Shown here: positions 7,879 to 15,150 of the stretch, piece after piece | Position numbering within the stretch: the stretch's first letter is position 1 | How the letters are laid out: every line of letters starts with the position of its first letter | NCBI GenBank assembly: GCA_965213575.1 | Contig: CBDBZN010000029.1 | Span: 1 to 20,009 of the forward strand | DNA length: 20,009 bases | Direction of reading: 5' to 3' | Source of the DNA: JAUHXS01 sp965213575 | Lineage (GTDB): Bacteria > Bacteroidota > Bacteroidia > Chitinophagales > JAUHXS01 | Notes under the pieces: generated by a model | The model's input: the letters and a program-made list of their open reading frames with translations, nothing else | Databases searched by the model: none | Told to the model about the DNA's origin: nothing | Program-made: the position numbers and the translations under genes

Positions 7879-8685
7879 TTAGTTTGCACCTATGATCTTT
7901 TCTTTTTCCTTCATTTTAGTGAGATCATTATTTTGTAAAATCTCTCTGGCGAGATTCAAGTAATTATTAGCGCCGGTACTCACAGAGTCGTACATTAGAA
8001 TTGGTTTGCCAAAGCTGGGCGCTTCTGCCACTCGAGTATTTCGGTGAATAATAGTATCAAATACCAGATCCTGAAAATGCCTTTGTACCTCTGTTATCAC
8101 TTGATTTGACAGCCTTAATCTTTGATCATACATAGTTAATAAAATTCCTTCTATTTCTAAATCAGGATTTAAGCGGGTTTGTACAATTTTAATGGTGTTT
8201 AACAATTTACCTAACCCTTCAAGAGCAAAATACTCGCATTGTACCGGCACAACTACCGAATTAGACGCCGTTAGAGCATTTACAGTGATCAAGCCTAATG
8301 AAGGAGAACAATCAATTAAAATGAAATTATAATCGCCTGAAATCTCGTTCAATACCTTCTTCATGATCTTCTCCCTATTGGGATGATTGATCAACTCAAT
8401 TTCTGCGCCAACCAAATCAAGGTGAGAGGGAAGTAAAGACAAGTTTGGAACATCTGTTTCCAGGATTATGTCTTTAGCATTTGCTTCGTCAATCAGGCAT
8501 TCATAAATACTCGTTTTAATATTTTTGGGATCAAAGCCAAGTCCGGAAGTTGCATTTGCCTGAGGGTCTACATCAATTAATAATGTTTTTTGTTCTAACA
8601 CAGCTAAGCTTGCTGCTAAATTTATGGCAGAAGTCGTTTTTCCCACACCGCCCTTTTGATTCGCTAAGCTGATAATCTTTGCCAT
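7879..8685 (-). CDS. parA: Chromosome-partitioning ATPase ParA (Soj family)
   Basis: MinD/ParA-type ATPase that binds nucleoid DNA when ATP-loaded and is stimulated by ParB, driving origin segregation. The 268-residue length is standard for chromosomal ParA without an extra N-terminal DNA-binding domain. The deviant Walker A motif KGGVGKTT (11-18) starts right after the first strand, followed by LLIDVDPQAN (35-44, Walker A' Asp40), then FILIDCSPSLG (Walker B) and VVPVQCEYFALEGL near mid-protein. ATG at 8685. It is the first gene of the - strand parA-parB-DUF5683 operon, whose promoter must lie in the AT-rich region 8686-8902. Confidence 0.96.
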   Translation of the reverse strand: MAKIISLANQKGGVGKTTSAINLAASLAVLEQKTLLIDVDPQANATSGLGFDPKNIKTSIYECLIDEANAKDIILETDVPNLSLLPSHLDLVGAEIELINHPNREKIMKKVLNEISGDYNFILIDCSPSLGLITVNALTASNSVVVPVQCEYFALEGLGKLLNTIKIVQTRLNPDLEIEGILLTMYDQRLRLSNQVITEVQRHFQDLVFDTIIHRNTRVAEAPSFGKPILMYDSVSTGANNYLNLAREILQNNDLTKMKEKEKIIGAN

Positions 8686-8824
8686 AAATTTAAATTACTT
8701 AATTGTGAATAATAATCACTAATAATTTTTTCCAAGTTAAGGATAATAATAGATATAAAGATAGCTTCTATATGAAGCCTTTGCAACTATTATAAAGTAC
8801 ACTTATTAACTATATATTTTGCAC

Positions 8825-8833
8825 TTATCCACA
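8825..8833 (+). promoter_or_regulatory. Consensus DnaA-box sequence TTATCCACA
   Basis: Exact match to the 9-base DnaA-binding consensus, 140 bases upstream of parA. Known biology: DnaA boxes occur at oriC and at some DnaA-regulated promoters. Whether it is used here is inference; a second, looser box lies at 8704-8712 in the opposite orientation. Confidence 0.4.
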
Positions 8834-8857
8834 TTTTATGGCGTACCTGTATATAGG

Positions 8858-8889
8858 TTTTAAATAGCGGGTATAAAATCCTAAATTTG
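8858..8889 (+). promoter_or_regulatory. Possible Bacteroidota-type promoter for the FMN reductase operon
   Basis: TAAATTTG at 8882-8889 matches the Bacteroidota -7 element TAnnTTTG exactly. A TTTT at 8858-8861, 20 bases upstream, is a three-of-four match to the -33 TTTG element. If used, transcription would begin a few bases before the TTG start at 8903, giving a very short leader. Such short motifs occur by chance in AT-rich DNA. Confidence 0.3.
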
Positions 8890-8902
8890 TTCAAAACAAT
8901 CT

Positions 8903-9433
8903 TTGGAAAAATTCACTATTATAGCAGGAACGAATCGGCCGGGAAGCAAGACTAAAATAGTAGCTCGATTTTATGAAAAAGTTTTTAATCAGTACAACGT
9001 AAAACCGACATTTGTTTCTTTAGAAAACTTATCATGGAAATTTTATGATCCCAACCATTATGAAGAAGCAGAAAAAGTAGGAGAAATTTTTCAAATAGAA
9101 GTGTTGGCTCCCACAGATAAGTATATATTTATTTTACCTGAATACAATGGCAGTATTCCCGGTATATTCAAATTATTTATAGATGCTTGTGATGTTAAAA
9201 AGTGTTTTCATTATAAAAAAGCATGCATGGTAGGATTAGGATCGGGTAGGGCAGGTAATTTAAGAGGCATGGATGACTTGACGGGAATATTAAATTACCT
9301 TAAAGTTGATGTGTATTATAATAAATTGCCATTGCCGCTCATAGAAAATGAATTGGATGAAGAGGGTAATATGCTCAATGAAGAAACCATTAGTTTAGTT
9401 AAAGAACAAGTAACAGGATACATTAAATTTTAG
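8903..9433 (+). CDS. NADPH-dependent FMN reductase-like flavoprotein
   Basis: A 176-residue flavodoxin-fold oxidoreductase predicted to bind FMN and reduce it, or quinones or other small acceptors, with NAD(P)H in the cytoplasm. The phosphate-binding loop AGTNRPGSKT (8-17) follows the first strand. LPEYNGSIPG (78-87) is the family signature contacting the flavin ring. GLGSGRAGNLRG (111-122) forms the last flavin loop. Length fits the family. The start is TTG, placing the first strand directly at the N-terminus as in relatives. It is the first gene of an operon with the SBP lipoprotein 3 bases downstream and the peptidase after that; why a flavin reductase precedes peptide uptake genes is unclear. 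The physiological substrate is unknown. Confidence 0.88.
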   Translation: MEKFTIIAGTNRPGSKTKIVARFYEKVFNQYNVKPTFVSLENLSWKFYDPNHYEEAEKVGEIFQIEVLAPTDKYIFILPEYNGSIPGIFKLFIDACDVKKCFHYKKACMVGLGSGRAGNLRGMDDLTGILNYLKVDVYYNKLPLPLIENELDEEGNMLNEETISLVKEQVTGYIKF

Positions 9434-9436
9434 AGA

Positions 9437-11065
9437 ATGAAAAACATATATAATTTATTTTTGTTGTTGATCATCATAGGAGCTGTAACAAGCTGTGGCC
9501 CTGATAAAAAAGCAGAATCAAGAAAAATTTTCAGATACAATGAGTCGTCGGGATTAAATTCTCTCGATCCGGCCTTTGCGAAAGACCAAGCGGTAATTTG
9601 GGCAACTAACCAGCTTTTTAATGGCTTAGTGCAAATAGATAATGAATTAAACATTATGCCTTGTATTGCAAAATCATGGGAAATATCGGACAATGGATTG
9701 ACTTATACATTTATTTTGAGAAATGATGTCTATTTCCACGATCATGAGTTGTTTCCTGATGGAAAAGGACGAAAAGTTACAGCTTCAGATTTTCTTTATA
9801 GTTTTAAAAGAGTTATTGACCCTCAGACAGCATCTCCGGGAGCATGGGTTTTTAATGACCGAATAAATACAGATACGCCGTTTGTTGTTGTAGATGATCA
9901 TACTTTTCAGATCAATCTGGCTGCTCCTTTTCGTCCCATGCTGGGTGTGTTGACGATGCAATATTGCTCGGTGGTCCCTAAAGAAGTCGTAGAGTATTTT
10001 GGTAAAGATTTCAGGAAAAATCCAATTGGCACCGGCCCTTTTAAATTTAACTTATGGGAAGAAGGAATCGTGTTGACCATGGTAAAAAACAATAATTATT
10101 TTGAAGAAGAAAATGGGCAAAAACTTCCATATGTTGATGGAATAAAAGTTTCATTTTCAGAAAATAAACATACCGCATTCTTAAATTTTATGAATGGTGA
10201 TTTAGACTTCTTTTCAGGCCTAGATCCAAGTTATAAAGATGATGTATTAAATAAAAAAGGCAATTTAAAAGACGAATATAAATCTAAAATTAATCTATAT
10301 AAAACACCTTATTTGAATACTGAATATCTCGGTATTATGGTAAATGAGCCAAATGCAAACGAAAAGAATAACCCTTTGTTAAATAAGCAAATTCGTAAAG
10401 CAATAAATTATGGGTTTGATAGGGAGGAGATGATTGAGTATTTGAGAAATAATGTAGGGACGCCGGCCAAGGCAGGTTTTATCCCCAAAGGATTGCCTTC
10501 TTATAATGCGGATAAGATAAAAGGCTATGAATATGATCCTGAAAAGTCTCGAAAACTTTTATCAGACGCCGGTTATCCAGGTGGAGAGGGTTTACCTAAG
10601 ATCATCTTGTATACCAATCCGTCTTATGTTGACTTTTGCACGTACATCCAACGTCAATTATCTGAAGTTGGCATAAATATAGAACTGGAAACGATCCAGC
10701 CGGGGTTGTTAAGAGATTTAATGGCTCGCTCGGAAGCTAGATTTTTTAGAGGATCATGGATCGCTGATTATCCCGACGCAGAAAGTTATCTTTCTATGTT
10801 TTACAGTAAAAATCCTGCCCCGCCTAATTATATGCGTTTTAATAATGAGGCGTTTGACAGATTGTACGAACGATCATTGAATGAGAATAATGATGAAAAG
10901 AGGTACGAACTTTATCAGGAAATGGATAGTTTGATAATTGAAGAGGCTCCGGTAGTACCTTTATTTTATGATGAGGTAGTGCGTTTTATTCATAAAGGAG
11001 TGGAAGGTTTAGACGGTAACCCGATTAATTTATTAATTATTAAAAAGGTTAAACTGCCTGATTAG
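9437..11065 (+). CDS. Peptide-binding lipoprotein, ABC transporter family 5 (DppA/OppA type)
   Basis: Substrate-binding protein that captures peptides, or related ligands, and delivers them to a DppBC permease. The signal sequence ends in the lipobox AVTSC with Cys20 as the lipidated residue, so the protein is membrane-anchored. The family 5 fold is evident over all 542 residues: an N-terminal SLDPAFAKDQ segment (about 36-45), the segment around LFNGLVQID, AKSWEISDNGLTYTFILR-DVYFHD (about 77-103), TASDFLYSFKRV (about 115-126), NPIGTGPFKF near 195-204, and a C-terminal domain ending with the typical APVVPLFYDE (about 506-515). The bound ligand cannot be predicted. It starts 3 bases after the FMN reductase and ends 2 bases before the peptidase, so the three genes form one operon. 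No permease or ATPase gene follows, only the DppC fragment at the left edge of the window. Confidence 0.92.
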   Translation: MKNIYNLFLLLIIIGAVTSCGPDKKAESRKIFRYNESSGLNSLDPAFAKDQAVIWATNQLFNGLVQIDNELNIMPCIAKSWEISDNGLTYTFILRNDVYFHDHELFPDGKGRKVTASDFLYSFKRVIDPQTASPGAWVFNDRINTDTPFVVVDDHTFQINLAAPFRPMLGVLTMQYCSVVPKEVVEYFGKDFRKNPIGTGPFKFNLWEEGIVLTMVKNNNYFEEENGQKLPYVDGIKVSFSENKHTAFLNFMNGDLDFFSGLDPSYKDDVLNKKGNLKDEYKSKINLYKTPYLNTEYLGIMVNEPNANEKNNPLLNKQIRKAINYGFDREEMIEYLRNNVGTPAKAGFIPKGLPSYNADKIKGYEYDPEKSRKLLSDAGYPGGEGLPKIILYTNPSYVDFCTYIQRQLSEVGINIELETIQPGLLRDLMARSEARFFRGSWIADYPDAESYLSMFYSKNPAPPNYMRFNNEAFDRLYERSLNENNDEKRYELYQEMDSLIIEEAPVVPLFYDEVVRFIHKGVEGLDGNPINLLIIKKVKLPD

Positions 11066-11067
11066 TT

Positions 11068-13176
11068 ATGATTAAATATTCTTATCTATTAATTTTTATA
11101 ATAATATTATCCTGTAGTAATATGCAAACAAAAAATAAAATTCAACCTCCCATTGCAGATAAAATCCCTAAAGAATTAACAGCTCATGGGCATACCAGGA
11201 CGGATAATTACTATTGGTTAAATGACCGGGAGAATCCTGAGGTTATAAAATATCTTACTGCAGAGAATGTATATACCGATTCTATTCTAAGCCATACAAA
11301 ACAGTTTCAAGAAGAATTGTTTAAGGAAATGAAAGGGCGTATAAAAGAATCAGACCTTTCTGTGCCATACAAAGATAATGGATATTATTATTACGCACGT
11401 TTTGAAGAGGGGAGAGAGTACCCAATTTATTGTAGAAAAGAAAATGACCTCCATGGCAGGGAAGAAATTATGTTGGAGGTAAATGAAATGGCCAAAGGCT
11501 TTGATTATTATGATATTGGCGGCAGAAGCGTCAGCCCTGACAATACGATGCTTGCATACGGAGTAGATACACTTAGCCGAAGAATTTACTCAATCCATAT
11601 TAAAAATTTGTCCACAAGAGAAGAAATTAACGATGTTATACCTAATACCACGGGTTCATTGATATGGGCAAATGATAATAAAACTGTGTTTTATACGGTA
11701 AAAGATGAGACATTAAGGCCTTATAAAATATATAAGCATATTTTAGGAACCGATGTGTCTGAAGATGTAGAAGTATATCATGAAGATGATCCGACTTTTA
11801 CAACGTACATATTCAGGACTCGCTCTGACCGGTACTTGATTATTGGGTCATCCGCTACTTTATCTAATGAATATCGAATCTTAGATGCTAATGATCCAAA
11901 TGGAGAGTTTAAAGTATTTTATCCTCGCGAAAGAGAGCTGGAATACTATATCAGCCATTTTGGAGATGAATTTTATATACTTACCAATTATAAGGCAAAG
12001 AACTTCAGGCTAATGAAGGTTTCGGAAGAAAATACCGGTAAACCTAATTGGGAAGAAGTAATTGCTCACCGCGAAGAAGTTTACTTAGAAAATTTTGAGA
12101 CTTTTAAAGACTTCCTTGTTTTAGAAGAAAGAAAAAATGGATTGACAAGGCTTCGAATTCTCAATCATGAGCAAACCGACGAGCATTATATTGACTTTGG
12201 CGAAGCAACCTATACCGCATACACGCACACGAATATGGAGTTTGATACGGATATTTTAAGATATGGATACACATCCATGACTACGCCTAACTCGATATAT
12301 GATTATAATATGAAGACCAAGGAGAAGGTTTTACTAAAGCAGCAAGAAGTAATCGGTAAATTTAATCCGGATGATTATCATGCAGAAAGGCTATATGCAG
12401 ATGCCAAAGACGGTGTTAAAGTTCCTATTTCTTTAGTTTACAAAAAAGGTTTTGAAAAAAATGGAAAAGCTCCTTTGTTACTTTATGCATATGGTTCATA
12501 TGGAGCTAGTATGGATCCTTATTTTAGTTCTGTGAGATTGAGTTTGCTAAACAGAGGTTTTGTTTTTGCTATTGCTCATATCCGAGGAGGCCAAGAACTC
12601 GGCCGGGATTGGTATGAAAATGGAAAATTTTTAAAGAAGAAAAATACCTTTACCGACTATATAGATTGTGCAGAATATTTAGTGAAGGAAAAATACGCTG
12701 ATAAAGATAATTTATTTGGCATGGGCGGTAGTGCAGGCGGGTTATTAATGGGTGCAGTTATTAATATGCGGCCGGAGTTATTTAAAGGTATAATTGCTGC
12801 AGTTCCTTTTGTAGACGTAGTCACTACTATGCTAGATGAGTCTATTCCCCTTACAACCGGCGAATATGATGAATGGGGAAATCCGAATGATAAAGAATAT
12901 TATGATTATATGCTTTCCTATTCGCCTTATGATAACATAGAAGCTAAAGATTATCCTAACTTATTAATAACTACCGGACTTCACGATTCACAAGTGCAAT
13001 ATTGGGAACCGGCAAAATGGGTAGCGAAGCTAAGAGATATGAAAACTGATGACAATATGATATTGCTTCATACTAATATGACTACGGGACATGGTGGTGC
13101 TTCCGGCCGTTTTGAGTATCTTAAAGAAATTGCTATGGAATATGCTTTTTTACTTTATTTATCAGGAAGGATGTAA
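11068..13176 (+). CDS. S9 family serine peptidase, oligopeptidase B-like, predicted lipoprotein
   Basis: Prolyl-oligopeptidase-family enzyme that cleaves short peptides; the oligopeptidase B branch usually cuts after Lys or Arg. The 702 residues comprise an N-terminal seven-bladed propeller (about 70-420) and a C-terminal alpha/beta hydrolase. Catalytic residues are visible: Ser555 in GMGGSAGG, Asp640 in GLHDSQV and His675 in TGHGG. The pattern HGHTRTDNYYWLNDRENPEV near 40-59 is typical of the family N-terminus. The signal segment ends in the lipobox IILSC with Cys16, so this copy is probably anchored in the envelope, unlike the cytoplasmic E. coli enzyme. It follows the peptide-binding lipoprotein by 2 bases, which suggests processing of peptides near the transporter (inference). 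No broken motifs. Confidence 0.93.
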   Translation: MIKYSYLLIFIIILSCSNMQTKNKIQPPIADKIPKELTAHGHTRTDNYYWLNDRENPEVIKYLTAENVYTDSILSHTKQFQEELFKEMKGRIKESDLSVPYKDNGYYYYARFEEGREYPIYCRKENDLHGREEIMLEVNEMAKGFDYYDIGGRSVSPDNTMLAYGVDTLSRRIYSIHIKNLSTREEINDVIPNTTGSLIWANDNKTVFYTVKDETLRPYKIYKHILGTDVSEDVEVYHEDDPTFTTYIFRTRSDRYLIIGSSATLSNEYRILDANDPNGEFKVFYPRERELEYYISHFGDEFYILTNYKAKNFRLMKVSEENTGKPNWEEVIAHREEVYLENFETFKDFLVLEERKNGLTRLRILNHEQTDEHYIDFGEATYTAYTHTNMEFDTDILRYGYTSMTTPNSIYDYNMKTKEKVLLKQQEVIGKFNPDDYHAERLYADAKDGVKVPISLVYKKGFEKNGKAPLLLYAYGSYGASMDPYFSSVRLSLLNRGFVFAIAHIRGGQELGRDWYENGKFLKKKNTFTDYIDCAEYLVKEKYADKDNLFGMGGSAGGLLMGAVINMRPELFKGIIAAVPFVDVVTTMLDESIPLTTGEYDEWGNPNDKEYYDYMLSYSPYDNIEAKDYPNLLITTGLHDSQVQYWEPAKWVAKLRDMKTDDNMILLHTNMTTGHGGASGRFEYLKEIAMEYAFLLYLSGRM

Positions 13177-13187
13177 ATTGTATACTG

Positions 13188-13252
13188 AATGATAAATTAT
13201 TAATTGAGAAAAAGAATTATTTATTATCATATATTGAAAAATGATAAATTAT
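13188..13252 (+). repeat. 13-base direct repeat that duplicates the DUF2254 start region
   Basis: AATGATAAATTAT occurs at 13188-13200 and again at 13240-13252. The second copy contains the real start codon and first codons of the DUF2254 gene; the first copy has ATG ATA AAT TAT followed at once by TAA. Between the copies lies an imperfect AT-only inverted repeat (TGATAA at 13190-13195 against TTATCA at 13224-13229). Confidence 0.6.
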
Positions 13253-14551
13253 AGATTAAAACAAAAAATAAGATCTAACTACTATGATCTCGTAAATAGT
13301 ATAGCTTTTTATCCCATAATTATATCTTTTGGGTTTGGGATACTCTCTTTCGCAGTCATTTTTATAGAAAATCTCCCTGTTGGAAAAGAAATTGTTGAAA
13401 AGATCGCTTTTTTAAGCACTAAAGACCCTGATACAGCCCGCACGCTTTTAAGTACACTTATCGGCGGAATGCTGTCGCTTACAGTTTTTAGTTTCTCAAT
13501 GGTAATGATCGTATTAAGCCAGGCTGCATCTAACTATTCTCCAAAAATATTAGATGGGCTTGTTAAAGAAAAACACCCTCAATATGTATTGGGGTTTTAT
13601 TTAGGAAGCATCATATTTTATATACCATTATTGTTAAGTATTTCAGACCTTAAAGGAGAACGCAGTGTTTTTGCTATAGGTATTTTAGCATCCATCAGCT
13701 TAGCTATTTTTAATGTGTTCCTATTCATTTATTTCATTGCTCACGTTTCTAATTCTATCAAGCCGAGTCAGATAGTTAAGAAAATATATGATAAAACCTT
13801 TAAACATTTGCAGGAGATACGAAACCGAAGTGAAGAAAAATATGGTGTAGTTTCTAAGTCAGATATGGAAACGCTTCTGGATAATGAAAATTGGTATATT
13901 GTAAAAGCTAAAGCATCAGGATATTATCAAGATATTAAGTTCAAACCCTTACTGAAATTTTTAACAAAAAAAGATCTGAAAATAAAGACTAAACACCATT
14001 TTAGTGATTATATATTAAAAGACAGTGATCTTTTTTCCATAAATAAAGATGATCTTGACAAAAAAACTATTGAAAAAATTCAATCCTATTTTATCTTTTA
14101 TACAGGTGAGTCTATTAATGAAAATTTTATTTATGGACTCAGGCAGTTAATGGAAATAGCTGTCAAAGCATTAAGCCCGGGCATTAATGATCCCGGGACA
14201 GCTAAACTATGTATCAATATGATTTCAGATATCATGAGTGAATTCATAGATATAGATATTTTAAATGTAGTTTATGATAAAAATAAAAGTCCCCGAATAC
14301 TTTTAAATAAAATTAATTTTGAAGAAATCTGTGAATTATGTTTTGATCCGATAAGGCAATATGGTAAACAAGATAAATCTATAGGAGTAGAGGTGCTTAA
14401 ATCTATTCAACAGATAAAAAATTTAGATGTAGTGAGGGCAGAGCAAGTTGCCGTTTTAGAAAGACATGAAAGAATATGGTTGAAAGATATTGATGAATTT
14501 ATGGATAACAATATCGATAAAAGAGCAGTTAAAGAAGAAATTGTTGATTGA
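13241..14551 (+). CDS. DUF2254 membrane protein
   Basis: A 436-residue predicted inner-membrane protein matching the DUF2254 family in layout: a first hydrophobic segment at about 22-43, then the characteristic LLSTLIGGMLSLTVFSFSMVMIVLSQAASNYSP stretch (about 68-100, described here by its LSTLIGGM and SQAASNYSP ends), two further membrane segments (about 115-135 and 143-168), and a soluble C-terminal domain with the conserved SPGINDPGTA block near 312-321. The function of the family is unknown. It stands alone: 64 bases after the peptidase and 65 bases before msrA. The ATG at 13241 follows a 13-base direct repeat of the same start region at 13188-13200. Confidence 0.87.
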   Translation: MINYRLKQKIRSNYYDLVNSIAFYPIIISFGFGILSFAVIFIENLPVGKEIVEKIAFLSTKDPDTARTLLSTLIGGMLSLTVFSFSMVMIVLSQAASNYSPKILDGLVKEKHPQYVLGFYLGSIIFYIPLLLSISDLKGERSVFAIGILASISLAIFNVFLFIYFIAHVSNSIKPSQIVKKIYDKTFKHLQEIRNRSEEKYGVVSKSDMETLLDNENWYIVKAKASGYYQDIKFKPLLKFLTKKDLKIKTKHHFSDYILKDSDLFSINKDDLDKKTIEKIQSYFIFYTGESINENFIYGLRQLMEIAVKALSPGINDPGTAKLCINMISDIMSEFIDIDILNVVYDKNKSPRILLNKINFEEICELCFDPIRQYGKQDKSIGVEVLKSIQQIKNLDVVRAEQVAVLERHERIWLKDIDEFMDNNIDKRAVKEEIVD

Positions 14552-14579
14552 TCTATAAATTTTAGTGGTATAAATTTTG
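14548..14579 (+). promoter_or_regulatory. Possible Bacteroidota-type promoter for the msrA operon
   Basis: TTG at 14548-14550, 20 bases of spacer, then TAAATTTTG at 14571-14579. This is close to the Bacteroidota -33 TTG and -7 TAnnTTTG pattern, with one extra base between TA and TTTG. Transcription from here would give a leader of about 30 bases before the ATG at 14617. The match is partial. Confidence 0.3.
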
Positions 14580-14616
14580 CATTCCCTTCATTTATTATAA
14601 GCAAGTACAAAAAAAC

Positions 14617-15144
14617 ATGGAAAGAATAACATTCGGTGCAGGCTGTTTCTGGTGTGTAGAAGCAGTTTTCCAACAACTTGATGGAGTGGAAAATGTAGTG
14701 CCTGGTTATATGGGCGGACATATTAAAAATCCTGCATATAGAGAAGTATGTAATGGCAATACCGGACACGCTGAAGTAGCACAAATTACATTTGATCCCG
14801 ATAAAATCTCTTTCAAAGAGTTATTAGAGGTATTTTGGAAAACGCACGATCCTACTACCTTGAATAGACAGGGAAATGATGTAGGTTCCCAATATCGCTC
14901 AGTAATATTTTATCATAATGAAGAGCAAAAAGAATTAGCACGGCAGTATAAAACAGAATTAGATAAGTCAGGTGCTTGGGATAATCCTATTGTTACTGAA
15001 ATTGTCCCAGCAGAAGCTTTTTACGAGGCTGAAGAATATCATCATAATTATTTCAAACAAAACGGTGATCAGCCATATTGTTCGGCAGTTGTTCGGCCAA
15101 AAGTGGAAAAATTCAAAAAAGCTTTCGAACAAAAATTAAAGTAG
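14617..15144 (+). CDS. msrA: Peptide-methionine (S)-S-oxide reductase MsrA
   Basis: Repairs oxidised proteins by reducing methionine-S-sulfoxide, using thioredoxin as electron donor. The catalytic motif GCFWCVE lies at 9-15, with nucleophile Cys10 and the active-site Glu15; Cys13 and Cys155 (PYCSAV) are candidate resolving cysteines. Other family blocks are GYMGG (30-34), NGNTGHAEVAQITFDP (46-61), TTLNRQGNDVGSQYRS (80-95) and AEEYHHNYF (138-146). The 175 residues match the single-domain form, with no fused MsrB. No signal peptide is visible, so it is cytoplasmic. It heads a tight gene series: the next gene starts 6 bases later. Confidence 0.96.
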   Translation: MERITFGAGCFWCVEAVFQQLDGVENVVPGYMGGHIKNPAYREVCNGNTGHAEVAQITFDPDKISFKELLEVFWKTHDPTTLNRQGNDVGSQYRSVIFYHNEEQKELARQYKTELDKSGAWDNPIVTEIVPAEAFYEAEEYHHNYFKQNGDQPYCSAVVRPKVEKFKKAFEQKLK

Positions 15145-15150
15145 CTTTAA

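Larger units (their letters stand above)
8686..8902. other. Divergent intergenic region with DnaA-box-like sites
   Basis: This AT-rich, 217-base stretch lies between the divergent parA and FMN reductase genes. It contains TTATCCACA at 8825-8833 on the + strand, identical to the consensus DnaA box, and TGTGAATAA at 8704-8712, which reads TTATTCACA on the - strand and fits the looser TTATNCACA form. A small hairpin GCTTC-TATAT-GAAGC lies between them at 8764-8778. The stretch just before the perfect box (8800-8820) is almost pure A/T, as an unwinding element would be. It could equally be only a pair of divergent promoters; two boxes are fewer than most origins carry. Confidence 0.35.

Noticed and set aside
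7875..7889. GTG start for parB at 7889
   Set aside because: It would overlap parA by 11 bases and add five residues before the conserved N-terminus; the ATG at 7874 fits better.
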